Shown: one piece after another, positions 1-11,883 of the stretch | Layout of the letters: the number at the start of each line of letters is the position of its first letter | How positions within the stretch are numbered: the stretch's first letter is position 1 | Assembly (NCBI GenBank): GCA_022478985.1 | Contig: JAKSZP010009245.1 | Location: 1-64,000, forward strand | Length of the DNA: 64,000 nt | Reading direction: 5' to 3' | Source of the DNA: Massospora cicadina | Lineage: Eukaryota > Entomophthoromycota > Entomophthoromycetes > Entomophthorales > Entomophthoraceae | The notes under the pieces: model-generated | The model's input: only the letters and a program-made list of their open reading frames with translations | The model's database searches: none | What the model was told of the DNA's origin: nothing | Program-made: the position numbers and the translations under genes

Positions 1-2250
1 TCCCCCACATCTATGATGCTCTGGCCCAATTCTCTGGATCTAAATTCTTGTCTGCCATGGACTTGGCTAGCGGGTATTGGCAGATTGATCTTTCTCTACA
101 GGATCAGGAGAAGTGCGCCCTTATCTGCATTGAGTGTTTGTTTCTAACCCACTCAGCTACCTCAGGGGTTGTTTAATGCGCTTGCTACTTTTCAGTGGGC
201 TATGGATCACGTTCTCTAAGACCTTAAGCTGATCTGTGTCATTGTCTACCTTGATGACATAACATTCTTCCCAAAAACGTTTAACAAGCATCTCAATCAC
301 CTAAAAAGAGGTGTTTTAACGCTTGAAGTCATCCAACATCAAACTAAAGCCCTCATTTTGTACTTTCTACCAGAAGAAGCTGGACTTTCTCGGGAACTCC
401 ATCTCTCAAGATATACAACCACTACAGGATAAGGTTGAAGTAATATCCAAGATGCCCACACCTAAAACTCTTCATGAAACACAAGTCATCTTGGGCATAA
501 TGGGGTACTACTATCCATTTATCCCAAAATCTCCTAACTCAGCAAGCCCCTTGTCCGCCTCCTGGATAAGAACACCCCCTTATATTGGGGTGCTAAACAA
601 AAGGCCGCGTTTGAGACCTTAGAGAAGCTATTGCAAAAAAGGCCAATACTCCGCCACCCTGACTATGGCAAGCCCTTCATGTTATTCAGGGATGCCTCTG
701 ATTATGCTGTTGGAGCTATCTTAGCTCAATTGGATGAAAATTGGGTCGATCATCCAAAGTCTTATTTTAGTAAAATGCTTTCTGAAGGCTGAGTGCAATT
801 ACAGCATCACTGAGAAGGAGTGCTTGGCTGTCCTGCTCGCTGTTAACCACTACCGTTTTTTCTTAAATGGGGCGGAATTTAAAGTGATTACTGACCACGC
901 TTCGTTAAAGTGGTTACAAAATATGAAAAATCCTACTGGGCGGTTTGCTAGGCTCTTAAGCTCAAAAATTATGATATGACCATTGAGCATCAAGCAGGGA
1001 CTCGCCATATGAATGTTGATGGGTTAATGCGTCTGCATGTCATCCACCTTGACAATAGTGAGTCTGAGAGGTTTCATGATGTCATAATGGCTCCTGACGT
1101 GTGGGCTGATGAAGATAAACCAGTACAGAAGATGCTAGCATGACATTCCCGCAACAAAAAAGTGGAGAACGGGAAAATTATATAAGAAAATAGGGGTGAA
1201 TTGGTTGCCCTATCTCAGACCATCAGAGTGAGTAACCATGATTTTGGAGCTCCGTACCCTTCTAGAGCATAGCGGAGTACAAAAAACCTATGAGTGGGTC
1301 AAGGCGATATTACTGTGAGGGCATCATGGTGACAATAACTGAAGTCCTGGATGCATGTCTGACCTGCAAGAAGCAATCCAGCTATAATACTAGGTATCAT
1401 TATAAACCACTACGCCTCAACAATCCTTTCACACCATAAGTCTAGATGTAGTAGGTCCTCTACCTCATACCACTGTTTGAAATCATTATATCTTGGTCTG
1501 TATTGATCATTTTACCAAATGGGTTGAGGCTGTGGCTCTGCCTGCTCAAACTGCTAAAACCACGGCCACGTTCCTTCATCAATATATATTTTCTCGCCAT
1601 GGTTGCCCCCAGGTCCTGCTCTGTAACAATGGGAAAAACTTTACCTCCTGAGTGGTGAAAATCCTCACTACCTCCATGGGAACATAACAACTCTTTTCTG
1701 TCCCTTACAACCCCTCAATCAATGGTACTGTGGAAAGAGCCAATGGGACAATAGTCTCTATTTTATGCAAAATGGCCACTTCTGACCCTCTTCACTGGGA
1801 TCTTTACCTACCCAGTGCTCTCATGGCTTACCTTATCATCTATCACAGGATCCTTAAAAGGTCGCCATTCTGAGTATTGTATGGGTGTGAACTTAGGGTT
1901 CCAGATTTACTAGAAAAAAATCTTTACTGATAAGACTAATCCTGAGCAAGCTAAGAAGTTAGCCTATCACATCATCCAGTTGCAATCAGAAGTGATGACC
2001 AATTTGGCGAAGGTGGTCACCAAAGAGGGTCAAGCAGCTAATGAGTTCCGGCCTCCTCTACCTACATTCCAAGTGTCAGACTTGGTGCTATAGTAACATA
2101 ATTATATCACTCTCAGAAGTGAGAAGCTCAGGTTTATCTGTGAAGGCCCTTTTGTCATTATCTATAAGTGAGGGGATGAGTACTCAATAAAAATAGCCTG
2201 GCTACCAAAGTTAACATTAACCATGTCCATGGCTGATTCTTGTGCCCTTA
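1..2250 (+). pseudogene. Ty3/gypsy element J, pol remnant (RT-RNase H-integrase)
   Basis: Decayed pol gene of a Ty3/gypsy LTR retrotransposon; the 5' part lies outside the window. Reverse transcriptase begins at base 3, with the AMDLASGYWQIDL block near 55-95 and an intact VYLDD catalytic motif at 244-258. RNase H lies at about 650-1010 (TEKECLAVLLAVNHYRFF and ITDHASLKWLQ). Integrase follows at about 1230-2250, with SLDVVGPLP, VCIDHFTKWVEAVALP and GTVERANGT blocks. The second catalytic Asp region reads LCNNGKNF, so the usual Asp is Asn. Many in-frame stops and frame changes show the copy is dead. It ends just before a purine-rich tract and the LTR at 2281. Confidence 0.9.
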
Positions 2251-2280
2251 CTCTTCCCCTAACACTCTTAAAGGGGGTAA

Positions 2281-2975
2281 TGTCAGACAATTACAAGTCT
2301 TATATTGTGAGAAGAATGTTTTTGATGAGGATGATTGTAAAATTGGCCAAAAGACCCTGGCCTATTCATGGTGTAATCCTTTGAATTGGGGCAATAATTC
2401 AATAAATATTAGTAAAACTCAACCAAATGGTTCAATTTTAGATAGCCAGAATATTCCGACTCCTTGGCAGAATCAAGGGAGCTCTTCTAAGGTCCCTCAC
2501 CGCCTTACTACTATTATCATTCAAGCCACACCGTGGAGAACAGGCCCTTTTATAGGGTTTTTAGGTGTCCTTAAAAGTGCAGATATTTTCTCACATGGTG
2601 ATTGGCTCAAATTTATTAAAAGAATACCTCATGAGCTTGTCCTACCCAGTCTTGACCCTCCATCAACCTTTCCTCTAAAGCAAGGTGAGATTTGAGGGCT
2701 TTAGTAGGTCAAATGACAATATTTCCTTATTTGCTCAAATCTTATAATGATTCAATGTGTACGCCTTTGAGCCCAAAGTGAGTTTAATTACTAAGCCAAG
2801 ATATTGTATGAGGGTTCTTTTTCTTATCCCTGCGGCAATTAATAACAATAAAAAAATCACAACTTTTTAGTTTTTGTGCCTCTTTATTTTATTAATTTAA
2901 GTGGCTTTCATCCCCTGTTTGTTGGAGTTTAGGCTTTAACGCACTAGTGAGCCTATACCTACCTAAAATCCAACA
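2281..2975 (+). repeat. 3' LTR of gypsy element J
   Basis: The segment starts with TGTCAG directly after the polypurine tract aaagggggtaa and ends with CCAACA, so it has TG...CA ends and is about 695 bp. The integrase frame stops just upstream, as expected for a 3' LTR. The 5' LTR is outside the window, so the 3' boundary and target duplication cannot be verified. Confidence 0.6.
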
Positions 2976-3206
2976 GTTCCAAAGGCAATTTGAGAACTCA
3001 AACCCTGCAATCACTATAGATGTCTAAAAATGATAGCAAAGGTGAATCAATACTAAATTATGTTAATGGAAAGCACTTAGATTTTGAAAGTCAGGTTTTC
3101 ACAATGTTATATCTAGTAGATGCTTTAACTAATCACTGGCAGTTGCAGAGCACCAGAATTACACTGCATTTAAATTCCACCTGAAGAGTTCTAAAATAAG
3201 GGCATG
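2976..3206 (+). pseudogene. Gypsy element C, left part of reverse transcriptase
   Basis: Short degenerate RT segment. The reading around 3090-3150 (FTMLYLVDALTNHWQLQ) matches the conserved RT block usually seen as FTKLDLVDAYxxLQ. The block is continued at 11884 by MLFGMRNASAVFQ, the MPFG-NAPAxFQ block. The interruption is element A, whose 5-bp target duplication gcatg occupies 3202-3206 and 11884-11888. C is therefore older than A. The left boundary at 2975 is set by the J LTR and is approximate. Confidence 0.65.
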
Positions 3207-4376
3207 TGTTGGGATTTTTGCCCATATTCCCAGCCTGCTAAATTACCTGGTGTCACTAGGGGAAAATTCCCTAAGGCAAAGTTTTTCAGAAGTCGGTTGG
3301 CCCAAATTTTGGAGGAACTATGTTTGGGGGATTTTGGGATATTCGCCTGGTTGTATCCATTAAGGATTGATCTGAATGAATACCTAATATCTCATAGGGT
3401 GGAGTGGACGATGAAATAGGAGCATCTGATAGTGATTAACTATCAGGTGTACCAATTGGGATTGGTCAGGTTTCATCACCAACTGATTGGGAATGAATAG
3501 TGAGTTGCGAGGTGAATGATGTTGCCTGCAACTAGTGAATCGATTGGTTGGTGAAGTGACCTGCCATAATGGGTAAAAAGTCACATTACCTAAGCAGGTC
3601 GCTAGCCAATTATGGTTGGTTCACTTGGATTGAGAGGAAAACATTAGGGACACGTTTTCTGACTCTTTCCATTTGAGGTCTTGAGGATGTCCAACAACGT
3701 AATCCTAGCTAGGATGGGGAAGACCATCACTGCTAAGATGAGGAAGGGTGATGTAATGGCAATGGCTGCCATTTCATCGAAGAGGTGTTAACTGAGGGTT
3801 AGATGGCCAAAACCCCTACTATATAATTCCCTAGGATACACTCTAATAAGAAAATAAAAAAACACATACAAAAAAAACACAAAATAACAGACATTAAAAC
3901 ATTATTACTAGTTTTATTTGTAATATTGTTGATTTGGTTATAGTTAGACTATCAGCATCCAGTGTGAAGTTCCATCTCAAGGATATTATTGCAGGAGGCA
4001 ATAATTGGAAGACTCTCGGAGAGAAGAGCAGAAATCTGATTGGGGATCTAGAGATGAAGGGAACCACAAGCAGGGATAGCTGCTGACTGTGTGTTGGGCT
4101 GAGAGAGACTGTCACCAGGGTATCTTAACGAAGATTGGGTGTACAAGAGTATAGGGAACAAATCCCTATGAGTATGACTTATCAAGTATCTAATTGGAAG
4201 TACTGGCCAAAGCGTTGGGCCAAATAATAGTTTGAACTCAACTACGGATAACAGTCTCCATAATATTATCAGATAATCCATTTTATACAACGCAAGGTGC
4301 ACGAGGAAATTGAACTTGTGCAGTAAAAAGGTTACTGGATTGATGACCAATAATCAAATTAGAGTAAATTTTTACA
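3207..4376 (+). repeat. 5' LTR of element A
   Basis: This 1170-bp LTR has TG...CA ends and is homologous to the LTRs of element B (reverse orientation at 16969-18118 and 30663-31808). A TATA-like ctatataat lies near 3820. A degenerate primer-binding site (tattgctcactataagg) follows the LTR at about 4380-4396; in B and D the intact version is TGGTGCTCACTAC. Confidence 0.9.
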
Positions 4377-4422
4377 AGTTATTGCTCACTATAAGGGTAG
4401 TTGAGTAAAAAATATATTGATA

Positions 4423-5510
4423 ATGTCATACAAAGAAGATGTTTCCAATTTTGGAAATATGTTACTGAAGGAAGTAACAAAGATAGAACGTGAAGAGGAT
4501 CACGTTCAGTGGCGTTCACCCAGCTCAGCAATGGAGTTCTAAGTGAAGTTAAATATAGATACTCAAGTTTAGGGAAAAGGACTTGCAGCCTAGATATGGA
4601 ACTATCTAGTGCTTCAAGGAAACCAGTTCCATCAGACATCTACTTGAGATGAAGTGTATCAGCAGGGCCAACTTGGGTCTAAATTGGGTCCGCTGGACTT
4701 AGTCCTGAGGAACAGCAGGATCAACTCAGGTTAAAATTGGATCCGCTTTAAATAGTCCTGATGAGAGAGTGTTTAGATGAGGTATTGGATGAAATAAGAA
4801 GCAGTTAATCCAGAGAATTGGATTGCTATACCAATGAAGAGATGGAGTCAAAGTAAGAAATGATTGATCCAAGATAGTGGAGGAAATTGTTTGACTTAGT
4901 AACGCTCAATCACTGGTCAGAAGTTGTTGGAGACGAGTTCATCAATTTGGAGAAATTGGATGAAGCTAATGCGGCCAGAACGACCTGTGTAATTAAGGAT
5001 AGCCATGAAGGCTGAAAATCGTTTTCAGGAGGAAAAACGAGCTGGACAATCAGACAAAAATGTTAGCTGATGAAATACAAAGATTCAAAAGCATCATTTG
5101 CTAAATAAGAGATGAAATTAGGGTCTGTTGGACTAATTTCCATTTAGGATTAAAGGCCTAATTCAGGAGAGCTGCTCAAAGTTGGCAAGTATAGCCTATA
5201 CATGAGGAAACAGCGCTGCTGTCATATAGTGAAGGTCAATACTAATTGGAAGTATTGAACCTAAGAGAAAATAATTGCAATATTCCCAGCGGACCACTGA
5301 ACCATTAAATGGTTATGTCCTGAGATTTTGGTCAAGTCCTAGATGAGTACCACTGAACTAAATGGTTATTAAAGCTTAAGAGGATGAGATTTTGAACCAT
5401 GATAACTAGTAGGTTTAAGGACCCAGGACCCAATTTGGATGAAGGGGAAAAGAAGGACCTCTGAGCCTTTTTGTAGGCTGCAAGTCCCATTGCAAAAAGG
5501 AAAATACAAA
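4423..5510 (+). pseudogene. Element A gag remnant
   Basis: The ATG at 4423 starts MSYKEDVSNFGNML, collinear with MSYKDEIRKLWMEL of element B, so this is the Gag start about 45 nt after the LTR. The frame is soon broken by many stops. No zinc knuckle is recognisable. The region is A/G-rich and degenerates before the RNase H block at 5740. Confidence 0.6.
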
Positions 5511-5689
5511 AAAATATATATAATATTTAAATATCAATTTTATGGTCTAGGAGTTTCAGACTTAAGAAGCGACAAGAAATCCTGACAGCCAAATGGAGGA
5601 AATTCCACCCTTGATTAGATGAAATTATTGGCCAGGGTAGCCAAAAGTCTTAACATATTGGTTGATTAAGAGCAACTCGCTTATCTGTT

Positions 5690-7275
5690 GAAAGGCCAAT
5701 AAGAGAAGATGCTCAAATTGTTGTAAAGTATTGGAGAAAATTCGCCCAAATAGCCAAGCCTTTATTTCATTTATTAAAGGATCTGAAAAAAGGATTTGTA
5801 TGGAATGAAGAGGCACAGGACTCCTTCAATGAGTTATGCTGGTATCTGATAAATTCGCTGATCCTGAAATATCCAAATTTTGATAGGGAGTTTATCATTC
5901 AAACTGATGCTTCACTGATGCTGATTGGTGCCATACTGAGCCAAGAAGATGAACTTGGGGATGAGCATCCAGTGGCATATGTGAGCCAGACATTCTCAGC
6001 TGCTGAGAGGAACTACACCGTAACTGAGCGTGAATGCCTTGCAGTCATTTATGCATGTAAGCAGTTTTGGGTGTATGTCCACAGAATGCACTTTAAAATG
6101 GTGATGACCACTCTTCTCTGCATTGGCTGCACAATATACAGGATCCAGAAGGATGACTGGCCCAATGGACACTTAAGCTTTAGGCTTACAATTATGAAAT
6201 AGTCCACTAAGTGGGGCTTCTCACTAGAATGCAGACGGCTTATCACGGTTACCAATGGTACAGTTGGTATACCCGCAGGCAGATGAGCTATTCCAGAGAA
6301 TGGTCAAAGGAAGAATCGAGGACAAGCCTTGAGAAATCCAAAATGCGCTTTGAAAAGCAATGGAAAACACCAAGACTATGGATGGACAAGTATCCAAGAT
6401 GATCAACGGGAAGTGGCTATTATTCCCAAAACCGTCAGAAAGAGCAGCAATAGTTCAAACAGCTCACAATGTTGTTGGGCATGGAGGCCTGAGAAAAACA
6501 ACCAATCAATTCACCAGTAAAATTACTGGATATTGATTACTTATGATGTTGCGGATCATCTGGCTTGTTGCATGGAATGCCAGCTGCATAAACCACACAA
6601 GAATAAAGCTGGATACTGACTGGTCTGACATGAATTCACCTGGCACATGGTGTCCATTGATGTGATGGGACCGCTGGCAATGAGCACAGGAGGAGTCAAG
6701 TACATTATAGTAGCCATTGACAATCTGACGAGATGGGTTGAAATGAAAGCCCTAACCAGAGTTGATGCTACCAGCACTGCGAGATTCATCCTAGATCAAG
6801 TAGTATACTGGCATGGATGTCCACAAGTCCTACTGAGTGACAATGGGACCAACTTCACATCTCATGTGATCCTAAGGCTAAATGAAACAATGGGGATCTG
6901 AGGAGTCATGTCAGTACCATACCAGCCAGAGATGAATGGACTGGTAGAATGGGTCAATGGGACGCTGGCCGCGATGGCGAGGAAGATAGTCACAGGAAGA
7001 ACTTCCGCGTGGGGAATGTACCTGAGTTCAGTGATGTTCGCCTACAATATTAGTCATCATATAGTGATGGGGAAGACACCGTTTGAATTACTATACAGGA
7101 GGAAGGCCGCGTTGCCACCAATATTGTATTTGGTAGTAGAACCTATGTCAGGGATGAGTACAGAACAATACTTGAATCAACTGACAAGTATCCTGATCAA
7201 TATGCAATTGCAAGCATTTGATATGACCTTGAAGAAAAGGATATGGGCGAAATCAACGGATGACAAGAACTGACC
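5690..7275 (+). pseudogene. Element A RNase H and integrase remnant
   Basis: The RT tether and RNase H begin about 5740 (AKPLFHLLKDLKKGFVWNEE, then QTDASL and TERECLAVIYACKQFWVY). Integrase follows: zinc-binding HGGLRKTTNQF with CCMECQLHKPHKN at about 6470-6610, and the catalytic core with SIDVMGP (about 6655), LSDNGTNF (about 6834) and NGLVEWVNG (about 6938), so the D-D-E residues are still visible. The distal part reads MGKTPFELLYRRKAALPP. Two or more frame breaks separate these parts. No RT palm motif is present upstream. Confidence 0.9.
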
Positions 7276-7782
7276 AGCATTAGAAGAATATTGAATAGGG
7301 GAAAGAGTCGCCTATTGCAATATGCATAAATTTGATGAAGGAACAAATTAGATGCATTGTGGTCAGGTCTGTTCAAAGTAATTGCCAAGATGGTGACTGA
7401 TGCTTACTCCATCAAGAATTTCTTGGATGGAAGAGTAGTAAATTGAGTCCATGCTAAATATTTAAAGCGTTAGATTGAAGAAAAAAATAAAAGAGTTCCC
7501 AAAGGATTAATAAACCATTAAGTTGGTCATGTCCTGATGATTAGGTCAAGTCTGAAAAAGGACCTCTGAACCAATCTAGATGGTTAAGTCTGAAAAAGGA
7601 CCTCTGAACCATAGAAAACTGGTAGGTTTAAGTGCCCAGGACCCAGTTTGGGGAAAAGATGGACCTCTGAACCAAAACAAGGTCAAGTCCTATACGAAAA
7701 AAATAATGATAAAAAAGTGATAAAAGATATTGGAAAAAAAATTTAAAAAAAATGCATAGGGAAAAAGCCAATATTTTTATTT

Positions 7783-8956
7783 TTATTGGTTGTCCTCAGT
7801 ATGGGGATGATTCCGCCTATGTTGCCTCTTGGGGGAGGGAGGATGGATCACAGTTGGAAGAAACAGCCCATCAAAATCAATATGCAATTGGACACTTGTG
7901 AGGGAGTGACCTACACGAAACCACATTCATTGAGCAGACGCCAAGCCCTGAGAAAATGTGACTAGGGGAAGGGAAATTGAAATGTTGGAAGAAGCCAATT
8001 GCAAAACCCCGGAGCAGGGAGGAAAACAGCAATAGAGAAAGAGGCAATCAGCAAATAACCCTGAGTAATCCCAATAAGGCACTGGAGCTGGAAGATTTGT
8101 CTTGAGCGCCTGCCAATGGGCTTCATCATGGACACCAGACATGTGAGCCAGCAGCAAAGAAGGAATACTCAAAGGGGGTTGTCAAATCATGCCCTAATTA
8201 ATGCCATCAATGGAAGATAGCAATGAGAAGCTCCAGAGAAGAGGTAGTTGTGCAGAGAGCAGATTGCATCCTGCAGACGATGACTATGGGCTTCATGAAA
8301 GCTAAAGCTGAATGACCAATGGAAGCAAGGCAAGTCTGGAAGCTTCATCGACCAAATTTGAAGAACTTGGCCATCAAAGTGAAGAGCACAAGTGGCAGTA
8401 TTCCAATCCAGAAGGTTGTCCAGATCAGAGGGATTCAGCACTAATGTCAACTCCTCGGTGACTTGGGCCCAGAGTTCAGCGTAAGGGAGCTCAAAGTGTA
8501 TGCCATTCCCAATTGAAAGCTCAGAAACCAGTACAGCAGGTTTGTATAATTGACTGAATCAGAAAAGGAACTCAGGGAGCAAGTCCAACCCAGCCAAGAA
8601 CGAATGATCCAGAGCGACTGACATGATCTCCTGAGCATTGATGATGATGTTTGGAGCATCAGCAAAAGGAGCCAAATCCATGAGGTTTTTAAGCCCAAAT
8701 CAGTAATTGCCTGCAAAGGAAGAGTTGGCTGAGAGTTGTTCAAAACAATGGACAGCCTGGTTTTGGAGGGATTGGTTACCGTTTCTGGTAATTTGACAGA
8801 AGTACTAGCCGCTTGCACCAGACTAGGCGTATGAATCCTGGAAGGACCATAGAAGAGGTTCCGTCAAGCATCCTAACTCATCTGCTGGAAGAGGCGGAGG
8901 TCCGGATCAGACAGACTGTTAAGAAGCTGCTGATAGCGAGATTCTGAATTTGACAT
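7783..8956 (-). pseudogene. Antisense ORF of element A (conserved unknown protein)
   Basis: Between integrase and 3' LTR the opposite strand carries a long protein-like reading, from ATG at 8956 (MSNSESRYQQLLNSLSDPDL) to TAA at 7783-7785, about 390 codon positions. The C-terminus reads FDGLFLPTVIHPPSPK then HRRNH. It contains a few stops and frame breaks. The same gene at the same place occurs in element B (18698-19869), with long matching stretches such as AHWQALKTNL, YWDYSGLFADCL and LYCCFPP. A TATA-like ctatataag lies just upstream on the coding strand (about 8980-8990). I do not recognise the family. Antisense ORFs are known in some plant Ty3/gypsy elements; I know of no named fungal counterpart. 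Confidence 0.65.
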
Positions 8957-10260
8957 AAGAGCAGGACTAGAGGGGGAATGTTGGACTTATATAGAAGTTG
9001 ACATCATGCACTCTATAATCCATTAGGCTCCAATTTTGGGGAAATTAATCTCAAAATTACTGAGATAAGCTTTCTGAGGGAAGAATTAAAAATGACTTAC
9101 AGCCAATAGGTTATGAGCGAGATAACGAGGGCAAATAGAAATAAGTATTCTTAATCAAGCCTTTGAAACAAACATAAACAGCAATATTCTCCTGTTTAGG
9201 ACAAGGAGAGAATCAGGAATTCAAGGATGCCAGACCAAGAATCCTGAATATGACAATGGTTCATATGCCCTGATGGGGGAAATCAGATCCTGGGACTAAT
9301 ATCATCATGAGTAAATCGATCAGCCCAGCATGACAGAAGGTCATGGGGACTGCGCTATGAGTAGGTGGTAGCGAGAAGGAAGAGGAGGAAGAGGAGGAAC
9401 GCCATATGCCAAAGGTTGTCCTGAGCAGCATTGAGTATTGACGTGTGTACTCCACTTGAACCAATGAAGTATTCAACCAGGTGTCCAAAGTGATGTTCTC
9501 ATGCCCCAGTCCTTTTCTCACTGGAAATCTAGGCATGAGGGGGATGTGTTGGGATTTTTGCCCATATTCCCAGCCTGCTAGATTACCTTGTCACTAGGGG
9601 AAATTCCCTAAGGTGAAGTGAATTGGAAATTAGTTGGCCCGAATTTTGGAGACACTACATTTAGGGATTTTGGGATATTCGCCTGGTCATATCCATTGGG
9701 GATCAATCCAAATGAATACCTAATATCTTATTGGGCGGAGTGGCTGACAAAATAGGGGCATCTGATAGTGATAAACTATCAGGTGTACTGATTGGGATCA
9801 GTTGGGTTTCATCAATGATTGATTGGAATGAATAGTGAGTTGTAAGGCAAGTGATGCCACCTGCAACTAGTGAATTGATCAGTTGGTGAAGTGAACTGCC
9901 ATGATGGGTAAAAAGTCCCATTACCTAAGCAGGTCGCTAGCTAATTATGGTTGGTTCACTTATATCGAGAGTAAAATATTAGGGACACGTTTTCTAACTC
10001 TTTCCATTTGAGGTTTTAAGGATGTCCAATGACGGAATCCTAACCAGGATGGGGAAGACCATCACTGCTAAGATGAGGAAGGGTTATTCAATGGCAACAG
10101 CTGCCATTTCATTGAGGAGGTGTCAACTGAGGGTTAGATGGCCGAATACCTACTATATAATTCCCTAGGATTCACTTTAATAAAAACATTGTTAAACACA
10201 TACATTAAAAAACATAAATTAACAGACATTAAACCATTCTTATTAGTTTTATTAGTAACT

Positions 10261-11417
10261 AGCTGACTTACCCATGCTTCGCTACAGAGTCTATAAAATT
10301 TCAGATATTCAATTTATTAATATAGATTTTATATTATAGATAAACAAACCCACTCATCAAGCTAATTGCTCAATTGAATCAATCAAAAACCACCTACCAT
10401 TCAGCTAAACCTAACTGAATTTAACAAATCAACCAATAACTAATCACCCCTCAAAGCTAAACTGTGAACTATTAAATCAAACAAAAGCCATCAACCACTT
10501 GGCCAAACAAAAAAACTTATTAAATCAATCAATTAGCACTAAACTGCTACCCAAAACATCTCTTTATACTTAAAATCATTGAGTATGTGACTGTCAGCAA
10601 GAGGGGTCCCATGGTCCCCTTGCCTCAAATAAATGAGTATGTGACATATTTTCCAAACTACTAAATCAACTTCTACTTAACTTGCCAAAAGTATCCTATT
10701 AATTAGGGGGAACCAAATTAGGCAGTTTGCTAAAATATATAAGCCTAACGTCAAGATACCCGTGTTTCACTATGGTATTTAGTTTATCAAATGATAAGCT
10801 CAAATTGAAGCCTATAGGCTGTGCCAGCACTACCCTTGAGCCACTCAGACTAACAGCTCCACTGTTGTTCTCGTGACTGGTGAGTTGATTATCCTAACTA
10901 CTTAATCTACTTAAACTCTAATACTGATTATTGTTGAGTTTCAGGTGAGCAATTTGGTGAATTTATTAAATAATATTTACCAATTCTCACCCACTCACCC
11001 AAATAAATTAAACTTATTAGACTTGATTAGCTTCAGATGAGCAAATTGGTGAATTATTAGATAATATTCGCCAATTCTCACCAACTCACCCAAATAGATT
11101 GAACCTATAATACTCGATAATTGGGACCATCTAGTACTAAAAAAAAATACTCGATAAAATCAGATTTGATCTTATTTGCCAATTCTCACCCACTCACCCA
11201 AATAGATTAAACTTATCTGACTCAATTAGCTTCAGGTGAGCAATTTGGTGAATTAATCAGATATTTTTCAATCTTCACCCACTCGCCCAAATGGATTAAA
11301 CCATCAGGCTCAATAATTTCAGATTTGATATGATTTGCCAATTCTCACCCACTCACCCAAATAGATTGATCCTATCAGACTCAAAGGTTTCAGATGTTAG
11401 TCCTTGAGTGAGTGTGT
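10261..11417 (+). repeat. Repeat I1 inserted in the A 3' LTR
   Basis: The insert starts CTAGCTGACTTACCC followed by atgcttcgctacag, the same terminal motif seen at 39396. Flanks read ttttattagtaa (left) and ttttattatgtaa (right), a probable 12-13 bp target duplication, since the 5' LTR has ttttatttgtaa once at this point. The right half holds about four degenerate copies of a roughly 90-110 bp unit (caattctcacccactcaccc ... ggtgagcaatttggtgaat). A reverse-oriented relative lies at 41331-41830. No ORF is seen. Confidence 0.7.
11121..11145 (+). mobile_element. Tiny retroposed tail 1
   Basis: A 25-nt insert ending GGGACCATCTAGTACTAAA plus extra A residues sits between two perfect copies of aatactcgataa (11109-11120 and 11146-11157). 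An A-rich end plus target duplication is the signature of LINE-type retroposition of a heavily 5'-truncated RNA. The same 3' end occurs at 40891 and 51630. Confidence 0.75.
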
Positions 11418-11883
11418 TTTATTATGTAAATATTGTCAATTTGGTTATAGTTAGACTATCAGCATCCAGTGTGAAGTTCCATCTCAAGGATATTATTGTA
11501 GAAGGCAATAATTGGAAGACTCTCAGAGAGAAGAGTAGAGATCTGAGTGGGGATCTAAAGATGAAGGGAACCACAAGCAGGGATAGCTGCCAACTATGTG
11601 TTGGGCTAAAAGAAACTGTCATCAGGAGATGTTGACAAAGATTGGGTGGACAGTAATATAGGGAACAAATCCCTATGAGTATGACTTATCAAGTATTTAA
11701 TTGGAAGTACTAGCTGAAGCGTTGGGCCAAATAATAGTTCAAACTCAACTATGGATAATAGTCTCTATACTATTATTGGATAATACATTCTATACAACAC
11801 GAGTTGAATGAGGAAATTGAACCTGTGCAGTAAAAAGGGTACTGGATTGATGACTGATAATCAACTTAGAGTAAATTTTTACA

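Larger units (their letters stand above)
3207..11883 (+). mobile_element. Gypsy element A, complete with both LTRs, nested in C
   Basis: LTR retrotransposon bounded by 5' LTR 3207-4376 and 3' LTR 9547-11883, both starting TGTTGGGATTTTTGCC and ending in TTTTACA. The 5-bp target duplication gcatg flanks it exactly (3202-3206, 11884-11888). The internal region keeps gag remnants, an RNase H-integrase remnant and a 2-kb 3' region with an antisense ORF. Protease and most of RT are missing compared with sister element B, so A carries an internal deletion of about 2 kb. The 3' LTR is lengthened by inserted repeat I1. Confidence 0.92.
9547..11883 (+). repeat. 3' LTR of element A, interrupted by repeat I1
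   Basis: The LTR parts 9547-10260 and about 11418-11883 join into one LTR matching 3207-4376. The centre is occupied by I1. By eye it differs from the 5' LTR by clearly more than the two B LTRs differ from each other, so A is the older insertion. Confidence 0.88.
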
